Positions 1 through 9,785 are shown, counted from the first letter of the stretch. The stretch is DNA of 64,000 nucleotides from JBKEAR01 sp047972425 (GCA_047972425.1 JBKEAR010000003.1:1-64000), one strand, 5' to 3'. The notes: generated by a model not told the origin, from the sequence alone. Translations and numbers: made by a program.

Positions 1-644
1 GCATGTTCAACCCCATAATGTTTCAAAATATCGGCCATGGGTTTTGCCCATTTGGTGTCATAACACCCAACAAGCATATGTTTAACGCTAGCAGGGTTTG
101 TCATGGGGCCAACAAGGTTGAAAATTGTACGAATACCCAATTTAACCCGAATAGGCTGAACATAACGCATTGCCGGATGATAAAGCGGTGCCATTAAAAA
201 ACCGATATTGGCATTGGCAATGGCTTGCTCTACCACGGGGATAGGTGCTGCCATATTAACCCCTAAAATCTCTAAAACATCACCAGCACCACTTTGCGAT
301 GAAAATGCACGGCTACCGTGTTTGGCAACAGTTTGCCCTGCACCGGCAACGGTAAGGGCTGTCATGGTAGAGATATTTACAGTACCAATACCATCGCCAC
401 CTGTACCCACAATATCGATAGCATCAATAGGGGCTTTGACTTTGTTAGATTTTTCGCGCATGGTGGAAACTGCGCCCAAAAGCTCTTCGGTTGTTTCGCC
501 TTTGGTGCGTAGCGAAGTTAAAAAAGCTGCCATTTCTTCGGCCGAAACCGCCCCCGTCATGATTGCATTAAAAGCTTGTGCGGCTTCATCGGTTGTTAAA
601 TTTTTATTATCGGCAATTTTATTGAGTAGGGCAGTAAGCTTCAT
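1..644 (-). CDS. trpD: Anthranilate phosphoribosyltransferase, N-terminal part (cut by window edge)
   Basis: The second step of tryptophan synthesis: it joins anthranilate to phosphoribosyl pyrophosphate. About 214 codons read without interruption from ATG at 644 to the window edge, so the C-terminal third is missing. The reading frame begins MKLTALLNKIADN and shows the PRPP-binding glycine motif GTGGDG, followed by NISTMTALTVAGAG and KHGSRAFSSQSG, and later the anthranilate-site stretch PLYHPAMRYVQPIR. Its ATG overlaps the TGA of trpG (ATGA at 644-641), which indicates translational coupling. It belongs to the minus-strand ppiD-trpE-trpG-trpD run. Confidence 0.96.
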   Translation of the reverse strand, partial: MKLTALLNKIADNKNLTTDEAAQAFNAIMTGAVSAEEMAAFLTSLRTKGETTEELLGAVSTMREKSNKVKAPIDAIDIVGTGGDGIGTVNISTMTALTVAGAGQTVAKHGSRAFSSQSGAGDVLEILGVNMAAPIPVVEQAIANANIGFLMAPLYHPAMRYVQPIRVKLGIRTIFNLVGPMTNPASVKHMLVGCYDTKWAKPMADILKHYGVEH

Positions 645-1225
645 TGGTAAAAATCCTCTACGAGTTTCAGAAAATTTTGTATCATTCGCCCGCCATATTC
701 GGTGCGAATACTCTCGGGGTGAAATTGCACAGCATATAACGGATATTTTTTATGGTTAATGGCCTGAATAACGCCATCGTCAGAATATGCCGTTGCCACA
801 ATATCTTTAGGTAAAGTATCGGGTGCGATGCATAAAGAATGATAACGAGTAACATCGAATTTTTCAGGAATATCTTTAAGTAATCTATCATCTTTATGGG
901 TTATTTGGCTCACTTTACCATGCATGGGTAATGGAGCACGAATGATTGTTGCACCAAAAGCCTCGGCTATGGATTGTAATCCTAAACATACACCAAACAT
1001 TGGGACATCGGCTTTAAGTTCTTTAATCATCTCTACACATATGCCGGCATCTTTGGGTTCACCGGGGCCGGGCGAGATTAAAATAGCTTTAGGGTTTAAA
1101 GCTTTAATTTCTTTAACGCTCATAGCATCGTTTCGGATAACCCGCACTTCTTCATCGCTATGGATAGCAAAAAGATGATAAACATTATAAGTAAAACTAT
1201 CATAATTATCGATAAGTATAAACAT
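641..1225 (-). CDS. trpG: Anthranilate synthase component II (glutamine amidotransferase)
   Basis: Supplies ammonia from glutamine to TrpE for anthranilate formation. The 194-residue protein is one class I amidotransferase domain: N-terminal FILIDNYDSFTYN, oxyanion stretch SPGPGEP, nucleophile elbow GVCLGLQSI with the catalytic Cys, and the catalytic His in QFHPESI near the C terminus. Length is normal for a free-standing TrpG. The start lies two bases after the trpE stop and the end overlaps trpD, so it is the middle gene of a tight trpEGD unit. The closely related PabA is less likely given trpE upstream and trpD downstream. Confidence 0.96.
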   Translation of the reverse strand: MFILIDNYDSFTYNVYHLFAIHSDEEVRVIRNDAMSVKEIKALNPKAILISPGPGEPKDAGICVEMIKELKADVPMFGVCLGLQSIAEAFGATIIRAPLPMHGKVSQITHKDDRLLKDIPEKFDVTRYHSLCIAPDTLPKDIVATAYSDDGVIQAINHKKYPLYAVQFHPESIRTEYGGRMIQNFLKLVEDFYQ

Positions 1226-1227
1226 GG

Positions 1228-2739
1228 CTATTTACCCTCATACTTCCAGCTTTCCGATGCTGCTCTAAACAATCCCATAGCTTTATTGATACTTTCTTGA
1301 TATTCCATCTCTGGGTTACTATCGTAAACCACACCCACCCCCGATTGCACATAAAGGGTTTTATCTTTGATTAATGCGGTTCTGAGTGCAATAGCACTAT
1401 CCATATCGCCATTGCCATTAAAATAACCAATGGTACCAGCATAAAATTTACGGGCAACAGGCTCTAATTCATCAATAATTTCCATTGCCCGAATTTTGGG
1501 TGCGCCTGAAACCGTGCCTGCGGGTAGGCCTGCAAAAAGGGCATCAACAGGGTCATATTTGCTGGTATCTAGCGTACCTTCGACATTCGATACAATATGC
1601 ATTACATGGGAGTAACGCTCTACCACAAATTCTTCGGTGGGTTTTACACTCCCTACTTTTGATACGCGACCCACATCGTTACGGCCTAAATCGAGGAGCA
1701 TTAAATGCTCGGCTAATTCTTTAGGGTCTGCCAAAAGCTCTTCTTTAAATTTTTCATCTTCTGCCATATCCTTACCCCGTGGGCGCGTACCAGCCAAGGG
1801 GCGAATAGTCACTTTACCTTCTTGGGCGCGTACCATGGTCTCGGGGCTTGCGCCGACAATTTGAAAGTCATCAAAATCTAAATAAAACATATAAGGCGAT
1901 GGGTTAATACGTCGCACACTACGGTATAAACTTAATGCACTATCTTCATAACGCGCTTTAAAACGCTGGGAAGGCACAATCTGAAAAGCATCACCGGCTT
2001 TAATATATTCTTTAGCTTTATCGACCATATCCATAAATTCGGTTTTGGTCATATTGCTTTGCGGCTCAATGAGTTTACTTTGTGCCATATCGCTAATTGG
2101 CTTGCTTTGAGCCAGATTATGGGTAAGTTGCGCTAAGATATCGCTAATTGATTTTTGCGCTTGAGCATAGGCATCTTTTGCCGAAATATCGGCTTTATAC
2201 CAAATGGGCGAATAGATATAAATACATTCGCTAATATTATCAAAAATCAGACCAACAGTTGGGCGTATAAAAATTCCATCGGGCATACCGATTTCATCTT
2301 CATTGGCCATGGGCAGGGTGGGCTCTAATAACTTAGATGATTCCCACGATAAATAACCGGTGAGTATGCTCGGCTGGGGCAACTCCGTATGGTCAAGTTC
2401 AATTTGGCATTCTTTTGTCAGCTGCTTTAAGCTCTCTAGCGGGTGAATATCAAGGGGCGTAAATACCGAATTTTTATCTAAAGCGTGCCTGTTAATCTCT
2501 GCCTTATTACCCGCGCAACGCCAAATTAAATCGGGCTTTAAGCCAATGAACGAATAACGGCTGCGATCGACTCCATTAATAACGGATTCTAACAAATAGC
2601 TATATGGTAAATTTTTGGCTATTTTTAATAGAGCCGATACAGGTGTTAATGTATCGGCAATAATTTTTGTCCATATAGCGGTCGATTTTTTTTGATTGTA
2701 AAAAAGTTCAAATTCTTGTGATGTGGGAGAAATCTCCAT
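1228..2739 (-). CDS. trpE: Anthranilate synthase component I
   Basis: Converts chorismate to anthranilate with ammonia from TrpG. The 503-residue protein has the N-terminal regulatory domain, with the LLES stretch near residue 50 typical of tryptophan-feedback-inhibited TrpE, followed by the chorismate-binding domain. Visible motifs are AGDAFQIVPSQRF, the Mg/chorismate region RPLAGTRPRG, LLDLGRNDVGRV, and AGTVSGAPK towards the C terminus. The start has a good ribosome site (AAGGGA) that overlaps the stop of ppiD 14 bases upstream, so it is probably coupled to ppiD. I see no leader peptide or attenuator in the small gap. Confidence 0.97.
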   Translation of the reverse strand: MEISPTSQEFELFYNQKKSTAIWTKIIADTLTPVSALLKIAKNLPYSYLLESVINGVDRSRYSFIGLKPDLIWRCAGNKAEINRHALDKNSVFTPLDIHPLESLKQLTKECQIELDHTELPQPSILTGYLSWESSKLLEPTLPMANEDEIGMPDGIFIRPTVGLIFDNISECIYIYSPIWYKADISAKDAYAQAQKSISDILAQLTHNLAQSKPISDMAQSKLIEPQSNMTKTEFMDMVDKAKEYIKAGDAFQIVPSQRFKARYEDSALSLYRSVRRINPSPYMFYLDFDDFQIVGASPETMVRAQEGKVTIRPLAGTRPRGKDMAEDEKFKEELLADPKELAEHLMLLDLGRNDVGRVSKVGSVKPTEEFVVERYSHVMHIVSNVEGTLDTSKYDPVDALFAGLPAGTVSGAPKIRAMEIIDELEPVARKFYAGTIGYFNGNGDMDSAIALRTALIKDKTLYVQSGVGVVYDSNPEMEYQESINKAMGLFRAASESWKYEGK

Positions 2740-2753
2740 ATATATTTCCCTTA

Positions 2754-4280
2754 TTATTGTGCCTCGGCAGCTAGGCTATTGGTAATCGTTACAAGACTAG
2801 AAGGTTTAATTTTCACTTTATGAATACTGCGGATATCCGATGTAAAGCTATTGGCAATGGATATTGCATAGCTACTATCAAATACTTGTTTTTGCATGGC
2901 AATGGCATCGGCTAATGTATTTTGAGAAACATCATGAAATGCCGTTGTTTCCATGATAAACCATCGCCCACCAATATGTAGTGCTTGGATATCACCCACA
3001 TTACCTAATAATAAATCAGCCAAAGCATCGGCCGATGAAAACGGCGCTAAAGAGGCGGCTAAAGCCGATGATGTCATATTCTCCTTAATTTGAACTGACC
3101 CACTTAATTCAGCTGATAATGCTTCTATACCACCATTGGCTTTGGCATCATTGACTAAATTTTGGGCAAAAGCTTGTAAAGTTTCATTTTTTGCCTCATC
3201 TTGGAGCTTAAGCTGAATATCATCTTTTACTTCATCTAAGCTTGCAATCCGGCTTGGGATAACATCGTTAACATAAATAGCATAAAGCGCCGAGTTTTGG
3301 GTATTGGTATCGGCCACTAAAATAGCCGATGTTGCAATACCAATAGCCGCATTATTAATAAGGCTTATTACTTGCTCACCACCAATATTTTTTAATATTC
3401 CATCTTGGCCATAACCTTGGGCATCAATGGTTACGGTTTCAACTTTACCACCGCGGTTGGTTGCAATATCGGTAAAATTGACACCCGCACCAGTATCATC
3501 ATCAATCGAGTCAACAAGAGCCGATAAATCTTGGCTGAAATTACCATCGGGATTTTTTGTAGCATAGTCATCGGCAGATAAAGAGAAAATCTCAACATTA
3601 CGATATTCGGGTAAACGAAACTCTTCTTCGTTATTTTGATAATATGTCGCAATTTTATCATCAGATACAATTACATCTTCTTTAATATCTTCGCTTGTAA
3701 TCGGAATATAGCGAACCGAAATATTACGGGCCAGTTTTGCCATTTGGTTTTCAATGGCAGCCAAATAGACATTGGGTACTTCTGCACCAGCACTTGCGGC
3801 GTTTACAAGCTGATTAACACTTAAACTTTTACGTACCGATTTTAAATATTGCTCTTCTTGTATGCGGTTTTGGCTTAAATATAGCTCGTAACGCCCTTGG
3901 TCAAATTGCCCATTAACCCAAAATTGGCGATTACCGCGCACAGAGTCGCGCACTTCTTGATCAGTTGCCGAAAAACCTTTGGATGTGGCCTCGTTATTTA
4001 AGCTCATCTCAAATGCTTTTTGGCTGGCAACATTATTGACAATGGCTTCAATATCGGCCGATGTTAATGCAATCTCTTCTTGTTGTTGATATTGAATTTC
4101 CCTATAAGCATCATTGGCCAAATTTTGGGTAGAATATGATTTTCCGTCTACGCTCATTGCGTTATTGTTAACAAAAGAAGCAACGCCCCCTAAACCAAAA
4201 GCCGCAAATGAGAATATAAGAACCCATAATAGAGCTTTGTAAATTGGAGATTGAGAGTTTTTGCGTAATGTGCTGAGCAT
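2754..4280 (-). CDS. ppiD: SurA-N/PpiD-type periplasmic folding protein (membrane-anchored)
   Basis: A PpiD-like chaperone or peptidyl-prolyl isomerase anchored in the inner membrane and facing the periplasm. It has a single N-terminal membrane helix (about residues 17-38, ALLWVLIFSFAAFGLGGVAS) followed by a SurA-N-like helical region and a parvulin-like domain around residues 220-340 that looks degenerate, so isomerase activity is uncertain. I chose ATG 4280 because GGAGG lies just ahead of it. A TTG ten codons further upstream (4310) would also be in frame but has no such site. It comes before trpE, an order common in alphaproteobacteria, and is divergent from tpiA. Confidence 0.85.
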   Translation of the reverse strand: MLSTLRKNSQSPIYKALLWVLIFSFAAFGLGGVASFVNNNAMSVDGKSYSTQNLANDAYREIQYQQQEEIALTSADIEAIVNNVASQKAFEMSLNNEATSKGFSATDQEVRDSVRGNRQFWVNGQFDQGRYELYLSQNRIQEEQYLKSVRKSLSVNQLVNAASAGAEVPNVYLAAIENQMAKLARNISVRYIPITSEDIKEDVIVSDDKIATYYQNNEEEFRLPEYRNVEIFSLSADDYATKNPDGNFSQDLSALVDSIDDDTGAGVNFTDIATNRGGKVETVTIDAQGYGQDGILKNIGGEQVISLINNAAIGIATSAILVADTNTQNSALYAIYVNDVIPSRIASLDEVKDDIQLKLQDEAKNETLQAFAQNLVNDAKANGGIEALSAELSGSVQIKENMTSSALAASLAPFSSADALADLLLGNVGDIQALHIGGRWFIMETTAFHDVSQNTLADAIAMQKQVFDSSYAISIANSFTSDIRSIHKVKIKPSSLVTITNSLAAEAQ

Positions 4281-4452
4281 ATAGCCTCCAAGAAAGTATA
4301 AGCGATTCAAAATTAGTATCGCATAATAACCTGCATTTTATCATTCATCAACTCTATTTACGAATTAATATCATATCGCCATTTACTTTCTCAAAAAATC
4401 GGGTAATCTATGGCTTAATTATTGTGTAATAAAATTGATGGAGGATTTATTA

Positions 4453-5208
4453 ATGTCACGCAAACCTTTAATTGCCGGAAACTGGAAAATGAACGGTCTT
4501 ACTAAAGATAGTACTGATTTAGCCGAAGCCATTGCAAATTGGTACAGCCAAAATAAAGATTGTGGTTGCGATATGCTTGTTTGCCCGCCTTTTCCGCTTT
4601 TGCCAATTGTTAAAGATGCCTTAGGGGGATCGGGCGTATTTTTAGGCGCACAAGATTGCCATATGAATGAAGCGGGTGCTCATACAGGTGATACATCGGC
4701 CAAATTATTAAAAGATATTGGTTGCTCCCATGTAATTGTAGGCCACTCAGAGCGCCGTACCGACCATAAAGAAACAGATGCGACTATTAAAGCCAAAGCC
4801 GAAGCCGCTATTAAAGCAGGCTTGGTTGCCGTTGTATGTATTGGCGAAACTTTAGAAGAACGCGATGCGGGCAAAACAATCGAGGTCAACTCACGCCAAG
4901 TGAAAGAATCGATGCCTGAAGGTGCCAATGCCAATAATGTTGTGATTGCTTATGAGCCCGTTTGGGCAATTGGTACAGGGCGTATTCCATCGTTAGAAGA
5001 TGTGCAAGAAACCCATGAGGCTATCCGCAAAGTGATTGCTGAGGTGCTTGATGTGGACACAGCTGCAAAAATGAATATTCTTTATGGTGGCTCGATGAAG
5101 CCCGATAATGCCGAAGGTTTAATTGCTTTAACCGATGTTGATGGTGGCCTTATTGGTGGTGCCTCGTTAAAGGCTGAAGATTTTATTGGAATAGCCAAAA
5201 GCTGCTAA
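4453..5208 (+). CDS. tpiA: Triosephosphate isomerase
   Basis: Interconverts dihydroxyacetone phosphate and glyceraldehyde 3-phosphate in glycolysis and gluconeogenesis, as a cytoplasmic TIM barrel. The 251-residue protein shows N-W-K-M-N-G with the active-site Lys, GHSERR with the electrophilic His, the catalytic Glu loop YEPVWAIGTG and the phosphate-binding GGS and GGAS loops. ATG 4453 is chosen because TGGAGG lies 8 bases upstream; an ATG six codons earlier lacks a ribosome site. It is the first gene of the plus-strand glycolysis/CTP run and is divergent from ppiD across 172 bases that must hold both promoters. Confidence 0.97.
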   Translation: MSRKPLIAGNWKMNGLTKDSTDLAEAIANWYSQNKDCGCDMLVCPPFPLLPIVKDALGGSGVFLGAQDCHMNEAGAHTGDTSAKLLKDIGCSHVIVGHSERRTDHKETDATIKAKAEAAIKAGLVAVVCIGETLEERDAGKTIEVNSRQVKESMPEGANANNVVIAYEPVWAIGTGRIPSLEDVQETHEAIRKVIAEVLDVDTAAKMNILYGGSMKPDNAEGLIALTDVDGGLIGGASLKAEDFIGIAKSC

Positions 5209-5217
5209 TTTTTATTT

Positions 5218-5243
5218 TATATGCGGGCAATCGCCCGCATATA
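5218..5243 (+). terminator. Stem-loop after tpiA
   Basis: A perfect 11-bp inverted repeat (TATATGCGGGC, 4-base loop, GCCCGCATATA) begins ten bases after the tpiA stop. No run of T follows on either strand, so it may protect the mRNA end rather than terminate efficiently. Confidence 0.55.
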
Positions 5244-5367
5244 AAAACATCTAAAAAAATACTAGATTTTTCGGGTGAAATAGTCTAAATAAAGAAGATT
5301 AAGTTAAATAGGCATTTTGCCTATAGTTTTTTTATATTGTCCGAAAATAATTAGGATTATTACTTTT

Positions 5368-5880
5368 ATGGATTCAGTTATTCAAACAACGTTACTGGCG
5401 TTGCATTTAGTTATTGTTATTGCCCTTGTTGGTTTTATTTTGTTGCAACCATCGGAAGGCGGTGGCCTTGGTATGGGTGGTGGCGATGGTATGAGCAGTT
5501 TTATGACTGGCCGTGCAAAAGCCAACTTTTTTACAAGAACAACGGCAATTTTAGCAACTGGGTTCTTTTTAACCACTTTGCTTATTGGTATTTTAAACGG
5601 GCAGGGCAGAGATTCGGCCTCGATAATTTCGGCACCCGATGCCACAGTTGCACCAACTGAGGTTCCGGTCGATTTAAATGATGTTCCGGCTATTGGTGAT
5701 GTGCCTGCAATGGGTGAAATTCCGGCTGTATCGGAAGTTCCTGCGGTAGATGAAGTAACGGCGGTACAAGAACTTGGTGCTGCGGTTGAACCGGCAACAA
5801 CTGATTCTGTAGCAACAGAGGTACCCGCTGTTACAGAGCCTGCAGCAGTTAGCGAAACGACTGAAACACAACCAAATTAG
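5368..5880 (+). CDS. secG: Preprotein translocase subunit SecG with a long acidic tail
   Basis: A small membrane subunit of the SecYEG channel that aids SecA-driven export. Residues 1-80 have the family layout: a first membrane helix (TLLALHLVIVIALVGFILL), the cytoplasmic loop QPSEGGGLGMGGGDGMSSFMTGRA, and a second helix (FFTRTTAILATGFFLTTLLIGIL). Residues 90-170 form a low-complexity Pro/Ala/Val/Glu tail with a repeated VPA(V/I)xE unit. ATG 5368 is taken because the first helix starts just after it and AGGA lies upstream; an in-frame start 17 codons earlier would add an unusual cysteine-containing extension. It lies between tpiA and pyrG, the normal alphaproteobacterial place. Confidence 0.93.
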   Translation: MDSVIQTTLLALHLVIVIALVGFILLQPSEGGGLGMGGGDGMSSFMTGRAKANFFTRTTAILATGFFLTTLLIGILNGQGRDSASIISAPDATVAPTEVPVDLNDVPAIGDVPAMGEIPAVSEVPAVDEVTAVQELGAAVEPATTDSVATEVPAVTEPAAVSETTETQPN

Positions 5881-5949
5881 GAAAATTAAAGATAAATGTT
5901 TTATCAATATGGTGTTTGTAAAAGTAACAATATAGATACCTCATCAATG

Positions 5950-5980
5950 GAGGCGGCAGATTTGCCGCCTCTTTCTTTTA
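5950..5980 (+). terminator. Rho-independent terminator after secG
   Basis: A GC-rich perfect 9-bp stem (GAGGCGGCA / TGCCGCCTC) with a GATT loop is followed by TTTCTTTT. It separates secG from pyrG. Confidence 0.88.
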
Positions 5981-6008
5981 AACTCAAAAATACTTTTAAG
6001 GGGCGATA

Positions 6009-7640
6009 ATGGCGCGTTTTATATTAATTACTGGTGGTGTTGTTTCTTCATTGGGTAAAGGTTTGGCTTCGGCCGCTTTGGCATCGCTTTTACAAAGCCG
6101 TGGCTATAAAGTGCGTATGCGTAAATTAGACCCATATTTAAATGTGGATCCGGGAACAATGAGCCCATACCAACATGGCGAGGTTTATGTAACCGATGAT
6201 GGTGCCGAAACCGATTTGGATTTGGGCCATTATGAGCGCTTTACTGGTGTATCCTCTAAAAAATCCGATAATGTAACTACAGGTAAAATCTATTCGAATA
6301 TTATCGAGCGCGAAAGACGTGGTGATTATCTGGGGGCAACTGTGCAAGTTATCCCCCATGTAACCGATGCCATTAAGAGCTTTATATTATCGGATATTGA
6401 TGATGAAGATTTTGTATTATGCGAAATTGGCGGAACCGTGGGCGATATTGAATCAACGCCGTTTTTAGAGGCGATTCGCCAGCTTGGTAACGAGCTTGGG
6501 CGCGATCGGGTAATGTATATCCACTTAAGTTATTTGCCTTATATTGAAACTGCAGGTGAATTAAAAACAAAACCCACACAGCATACGGTTAAAGAATTGC
6601 TATCGGTGGGTATTCAGCCCGATGTTTTAATGTGCCGCTCCGAGCACCCAATCCCCGAAGGCGAACGCAAAAAAATTGCCCTATTTTGTAATGTGCCTTA
6701 TCAAAATGTTATTCCGGCAATTGATGCAGATTCGATTTATCAGGTGCCGATTAACTATCATAAAGAAGGCATTGATTATTGTGTGTTAAAGCATTTTAAC
6801 CTGCCTTACGATACCGAGCCTGATTTAGCAGTTTGGGAGCGTATTTTAACAACTATCCGCAACCCAAAAGGTACAGTAAACATTGCGATTTGTGGTAAAT
6901 ATGTCAGCCTGCCTGATGCTTATAAATCGATTTTAGAAGCTTTATCTCATGGTGGGTTTGCCAATGATTATAAAGTGAATATCAAATGGGTAAGCTCTGA
7001 TAAACTAAAAAAAGGGAATATAGCAGAGCTTTTTGAAGATGTTGATGCCATTTTAGTGCCGGGTGGATTTGGTGAGCGCGGTGCCGATGGTAAAATTGCC
7101 GCTGCTAAATATGCCCGCGAAAATAATATCCCTTATTTTGGCATTTGTTTTGGTATGCAAATGGCTGTACTTGAAGTTGCACAAAATTTAGCCGGGTTAG
7201 AAGATGCCAGCTCTACCGAGTTTGGCCCGACAAAAGAGCCAGTGGTTGCACTTATGACCGAATGGATGAGTGAGGGGGAAATCCAAGTACGCCGCGAAGG
7301 CGGTAATTTGGGGGGTACCTTGCGTTTAGGTGCTTATAGCTGTAAATTAGACAAAAATTCTAAAACTTATGCAGCCTATGGTAAAGAGATTATATCCGAG
7401 CGCCATCGCCATCGTTATGAAGTCAATATGACTTATCGGGAGCAAATAGAAAGTACGGGTTTATATTTTGTGGGTGTGTCCGAAGATGGTTTATTACCCG
7501 AGATAGTGGAGCGCAAAGATCACCCTTGGTTTATTGCCACACAATTCCACCCCGAGCTTAAATCGCGCCCGTTCGATCCACACCCGCTATTTGTATCTTT
7601 CATTAAAGCGGCCATTGATAGCCAAGAGCAAAAAGGGTAA
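6009..7640 (+). CDS. pyrG: CTP synthase
   Basis: Makes CTP from UTP, ATP and glutamine. The 543-residue protein has the full two-domain layout: an N-terminal synthase domain starting MARFILITGGVVSSLGKGLASAAL with the P-loop-like SSLGKG, and a C-terminal class I amidotransferase domain from about residue 290 with the nucleophile in FGICFGMQMAV and the catalytic His in TQFHPELKSRPF. Length is standard. An AAGGGG ribosome site lies just upstream. It is followed after three bases by kdsA, so the two are co-transcribed. Confidence 0.98.
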   Translation: MARFILITGGVVSSLGKGLASAALASLLQSRGYKVRMRKLDPYLNVDPGTMSPYQHGEVYVTDDGAETDLDLGHYERFTGVSSKKSDNVTTGKIYSNIIERERRGDYLGATVQVIPHVTDAIKSFILSDIDDEDFVLCEIGGTVGDIESTPFLEAIRQLGNELGRDRVMYIHLSYLPYIETAGELKTKPTQHTVKELLSVGIQPDVLMCRSEHPIPEGERKKIALFCNVPYQNVIPAIDADSIYQVPINYHKEGIDYCVLKHFNLPYDTEPDLAVWERILTTIRNPKGTVNIAICGKYVSLPDAYKSILEALSHGGFANDYKVNIKWVSSDKLKKGNIAELFEDVDAILVPGGFGERGADGKIAAAKYARENNIPYFGICFGMQMAVLEVAQNLAGLEDASSTEFGPTKEPVVALMTEWMSEGEIQVRREGGNLGGTLRLGAYSCKLDKNSKTYAAYGKEIISERHRHRYEVNMTYREQIESTGLYFVGVSEDGLLPEIVERKDHPWFIATQFHPELKSRPFDPHPLFVSFIKAAIDSQEQKG

Positions 7641-7643
7641 GAA

Positions 7644-8486
7644 ATGACACAACAAAAAATAGTCACACTCGGTGATTATCAAATCAGTAATCGATTGCCA
7701 TTTACTTTACTTGCAGGGCCATGCCAAATGGAAAGCCGCGACCATGCCTTTATGATGGCAGGGCGACTTAAAGAAACTTGCGATGATTTGGGAATCAATT
7801 TGGTCTATAAAAGCTCTTTCGATAAAGCCAATCGTACCTCGGTAGATGGCGAAAGAGGCATTGGGCTCGATAAAGCCTTAGATATTTTTGCCGATATTAA
7901 AAAGCAATTGGGCTTACCAGTGGTAACTGATGTGCATGAGCCAAGCCAATGTGCTGAGGTGGCTGAAGTTGCGGATATCTTGCAAATCCCTGCATTTTTA
8001 AGCCGCCAAACTGATTTATTAGTGGCTGCCGGAAAAACCGGAAAAGTCATTAATGTAAAAAAAGGGCAATTTTTAGCGCCCGAAGATATGGTGCATGTTG
8101 TAAAAAAAATAGAGTCAACAGGCAACGAAAATGTTATGGTATGTGATAGAGGCACAAGTTTTGGTTATCACATGCTTGTGAGCGATATGCGCGGCATACC
8201 GATAATGGCAACACAAACACACTGCCCTGTGGTTTTTGATGCAACACATTCGGTACAAATGCCCGGTGGATTAGGCGGAAGCTCCGGCGGAAAACGGGAG
8301 TTTGTTCCTGTTTTGGCACGGGCTGCATTATCAATTGGTATTGCCGCATTATTTATTGAAACCCATGAGGATCCGGACAATGCGCCATCTGATGGACCAA
8401 ATATGGTAAAAATACAAGAGCTTCCTAAGCTTTTAAAACAATTTTTAGAGTTAGATCGGTTTGCAAAAAGTAATCCGGCCTATTAA
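7644..8486 (+). CDS. kdsA: 3-deoxy-8-phosphooctulonate synthase (KDO-8-P synthase)
   Basis: Condenses phosphoenolpyruvate with arabinose 5-phosphate to give KDO-8-phosphate for the lipopolysaccharide core. This shows the cell makes an LPS-type outer membrane. The 280-residue protein carries the family signatures LLAGPCQMES, VYKSSFDKANRTS, VTDVHEP, NVKKGQFLAPEDM and DATHSVQ. Asn in NVKKGQF is the residue typical of the metal-independent class. It sits three bases after pyrG and 21 bases before eno. Confidence 0.97.
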   Translation: MTQQKIVTLGDYQISNRLPFTLLAGPCQMESRDHAFMMAGRLKETCDDLGINLVYKSSFDKANRTSVDGERGIGLDKALDIFADIKKQLGLPVVTDVHEPSQCAEVAEVADILQIPAFLSRQTDLLVAAGKTGKVINVKKGQFLAPEDMVHVVKKIESTGNENVMVCDRGTSFGYHMLVSDMRGIPIMATQTHCPVVFDATHSVQMPGGLGGSSGGKREFVPVLARAALSIGIAALFIETHEDPDNAPSDGPNMVKIQELPKLLKQFLELDRFAKSNPAY

Positions 8487-8507
8487 TCATTTATAAGGAG
8501 ATAAAAA

Positions 8508-9785
8508 ATGACAGAAATATTAGACGTACATGCTCGTGAGGTGATAGATTCTCGTGGTAACCCAACTGTGGAAGTTGAAGTTATTACCGAAAATGGTTTT
8601 GGTGTGGCATCGGTGCCATCAGGTGCATCAACAGGCGTACACGAAGCCCATGAACTTCGCGATGGTGATAAATCGCGTTTTGGCGGTAAAGGTGTTTTAA
8701 AAGCGTGCGAAAGCGTTGATGGCGAAATTTTAGATGCCATTAGCGGTATGGATGCGAGTGATCAGTTAGCTATTGATGCGGCAATGATTGAGCTTGACGG
8801 CACACCCAATAAATCACGCCTTGGTGCCAATGCAATTTTAGGTGTATCTATGGCGACTGCAAAAGCGGCTGCCGATGCTTTTGGTATGCCTTTATACCGT
8901 TATTTGGGTGGTATTAATGCCCATGTTCTTCCTGTTCCGATGATGAACATCATTAATGGTGGTGAACATGCGGATAACCCAATTGATATTCAAGAATTTA
9001 TGATTATGCCTGTGGGTGCCGAAAACATTGCCGATGCTATCCGTATGGGTTCAGAAGTTTTTCATGCCCTTAAAAAAGCCTTACATGATGATGGCCATAA
9101 TACTGCTGTTGGTGACGAAGGTGGCTTTGCACCAAATTTATCTTCTACACGTGCCGCTTTAGATTATATTATTAAAGCTATTGAAGCTGCTGGTTATAAA
9201 GCTGGTGATGATATTGTACTTGCGCTTGATGCGGCATCATCTGAGTTTTACAAAGATGGCAAATATAACCTTAAAGGTGAAGGCAAAGTATTAACATCGA
9301 ACGAAATGGTCGATTATTGGGAAGCTTTAATTGGCGATTATCCTATTTTTTCTATCGAAGATGCCATGCATGAAGACGATTGGGACGGTTGGGTAGAATG
9401 TACCAAACGTATTGGTGGTAAAATTCAGCTTGTCGGTGACGATTTATTTGTAACCAACCCAGAGCGTTTAGCTAAAGGTATCGAAATGGGTGTTGCCAAC
9501 TCAATCTTAGTTAAAGTAAACCAAATTGGTACACTTTCTGAAACTTTTGAGGCTGTAGAAATGGCTCACCGTGCGGGTTATACATCGGTAACATCGCACC
9601 GCTCGGGCGAAACAGAAGATTCAACAATTGCTGATATTTCTGTTGCTCAAAATGCGGGTCAAATCAAAACAGGTTCTATGAGCCGCTCTGACCGTTTAGC
9701 CAAATATAACCGCTTAATCCGTATTGAAGAAGAACTTGGTACACAAGCTGTTTATGCGGGTCGTTCAATCTTAAAACGTAAATAA
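8508..9785 (+). CDS. eno: Enolase
   Basis: Converts 2-phosphoglycerate to phosphoenolpyruvate and also feeds kdsA next door. The 425-residue protein begins with the family start VHAREVIDSRGNPTVEVEV and shows the substrate loop PSGASTGVHEA, GDEGGFAPN, the magnesium ligands in LALDAASSEF, SIEDAMHEDDWDG and QLVGDDLFVTN, and the signature SHRSGETEDSTIAD. AAGGAG lies at good spacing ahead of ATG. In many alphaproteobacteria the next gene is ftsB; here ftsB is 29.9 kb away. Confidence 0.98.
   Translation: MTEILDVHAREVIDSRGNPTVEVEVITENGFGVASVPSGASTGVHEAHELRDGDKSRFGGKGVLKACESVDGEILDAISGMDASDQLAIDAAMIELDGTPNKSRLGANAILGVSMATAKAAADAFGMPLYRYLGGINAHVLPVPMMNIINGGEHADNPIDIQEFMIMPVGAENIADAIRMGSEVFHALKKALHDDGHNTAVGDEGGFAPNLSSTRAALDYIIKAIEAAGYKAGDDIVLALDAASSEFYKDGKYNLKGEGKVLTSNEMVDYWEALIGDYPIFSIEDAMHEDDWDGWVECTKRIGGKIQLVGDDLFVTNPERLAKGIEMGVANSILVKVNQIGTLSETFEAVEMAHRAGYTSVTSHRSGETEDSTIADISVAQNAGQIKTGSMSRSDRLAKYNRLIRIEEELGTQAVYAGRSILKRK

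Noticed and set aside
5674..5907. Cysteine-rich open frame on the minus strand across the end of secG
   Set aside because: It is the mirror of the repetitive SecG tail, with no ribosome site or family.
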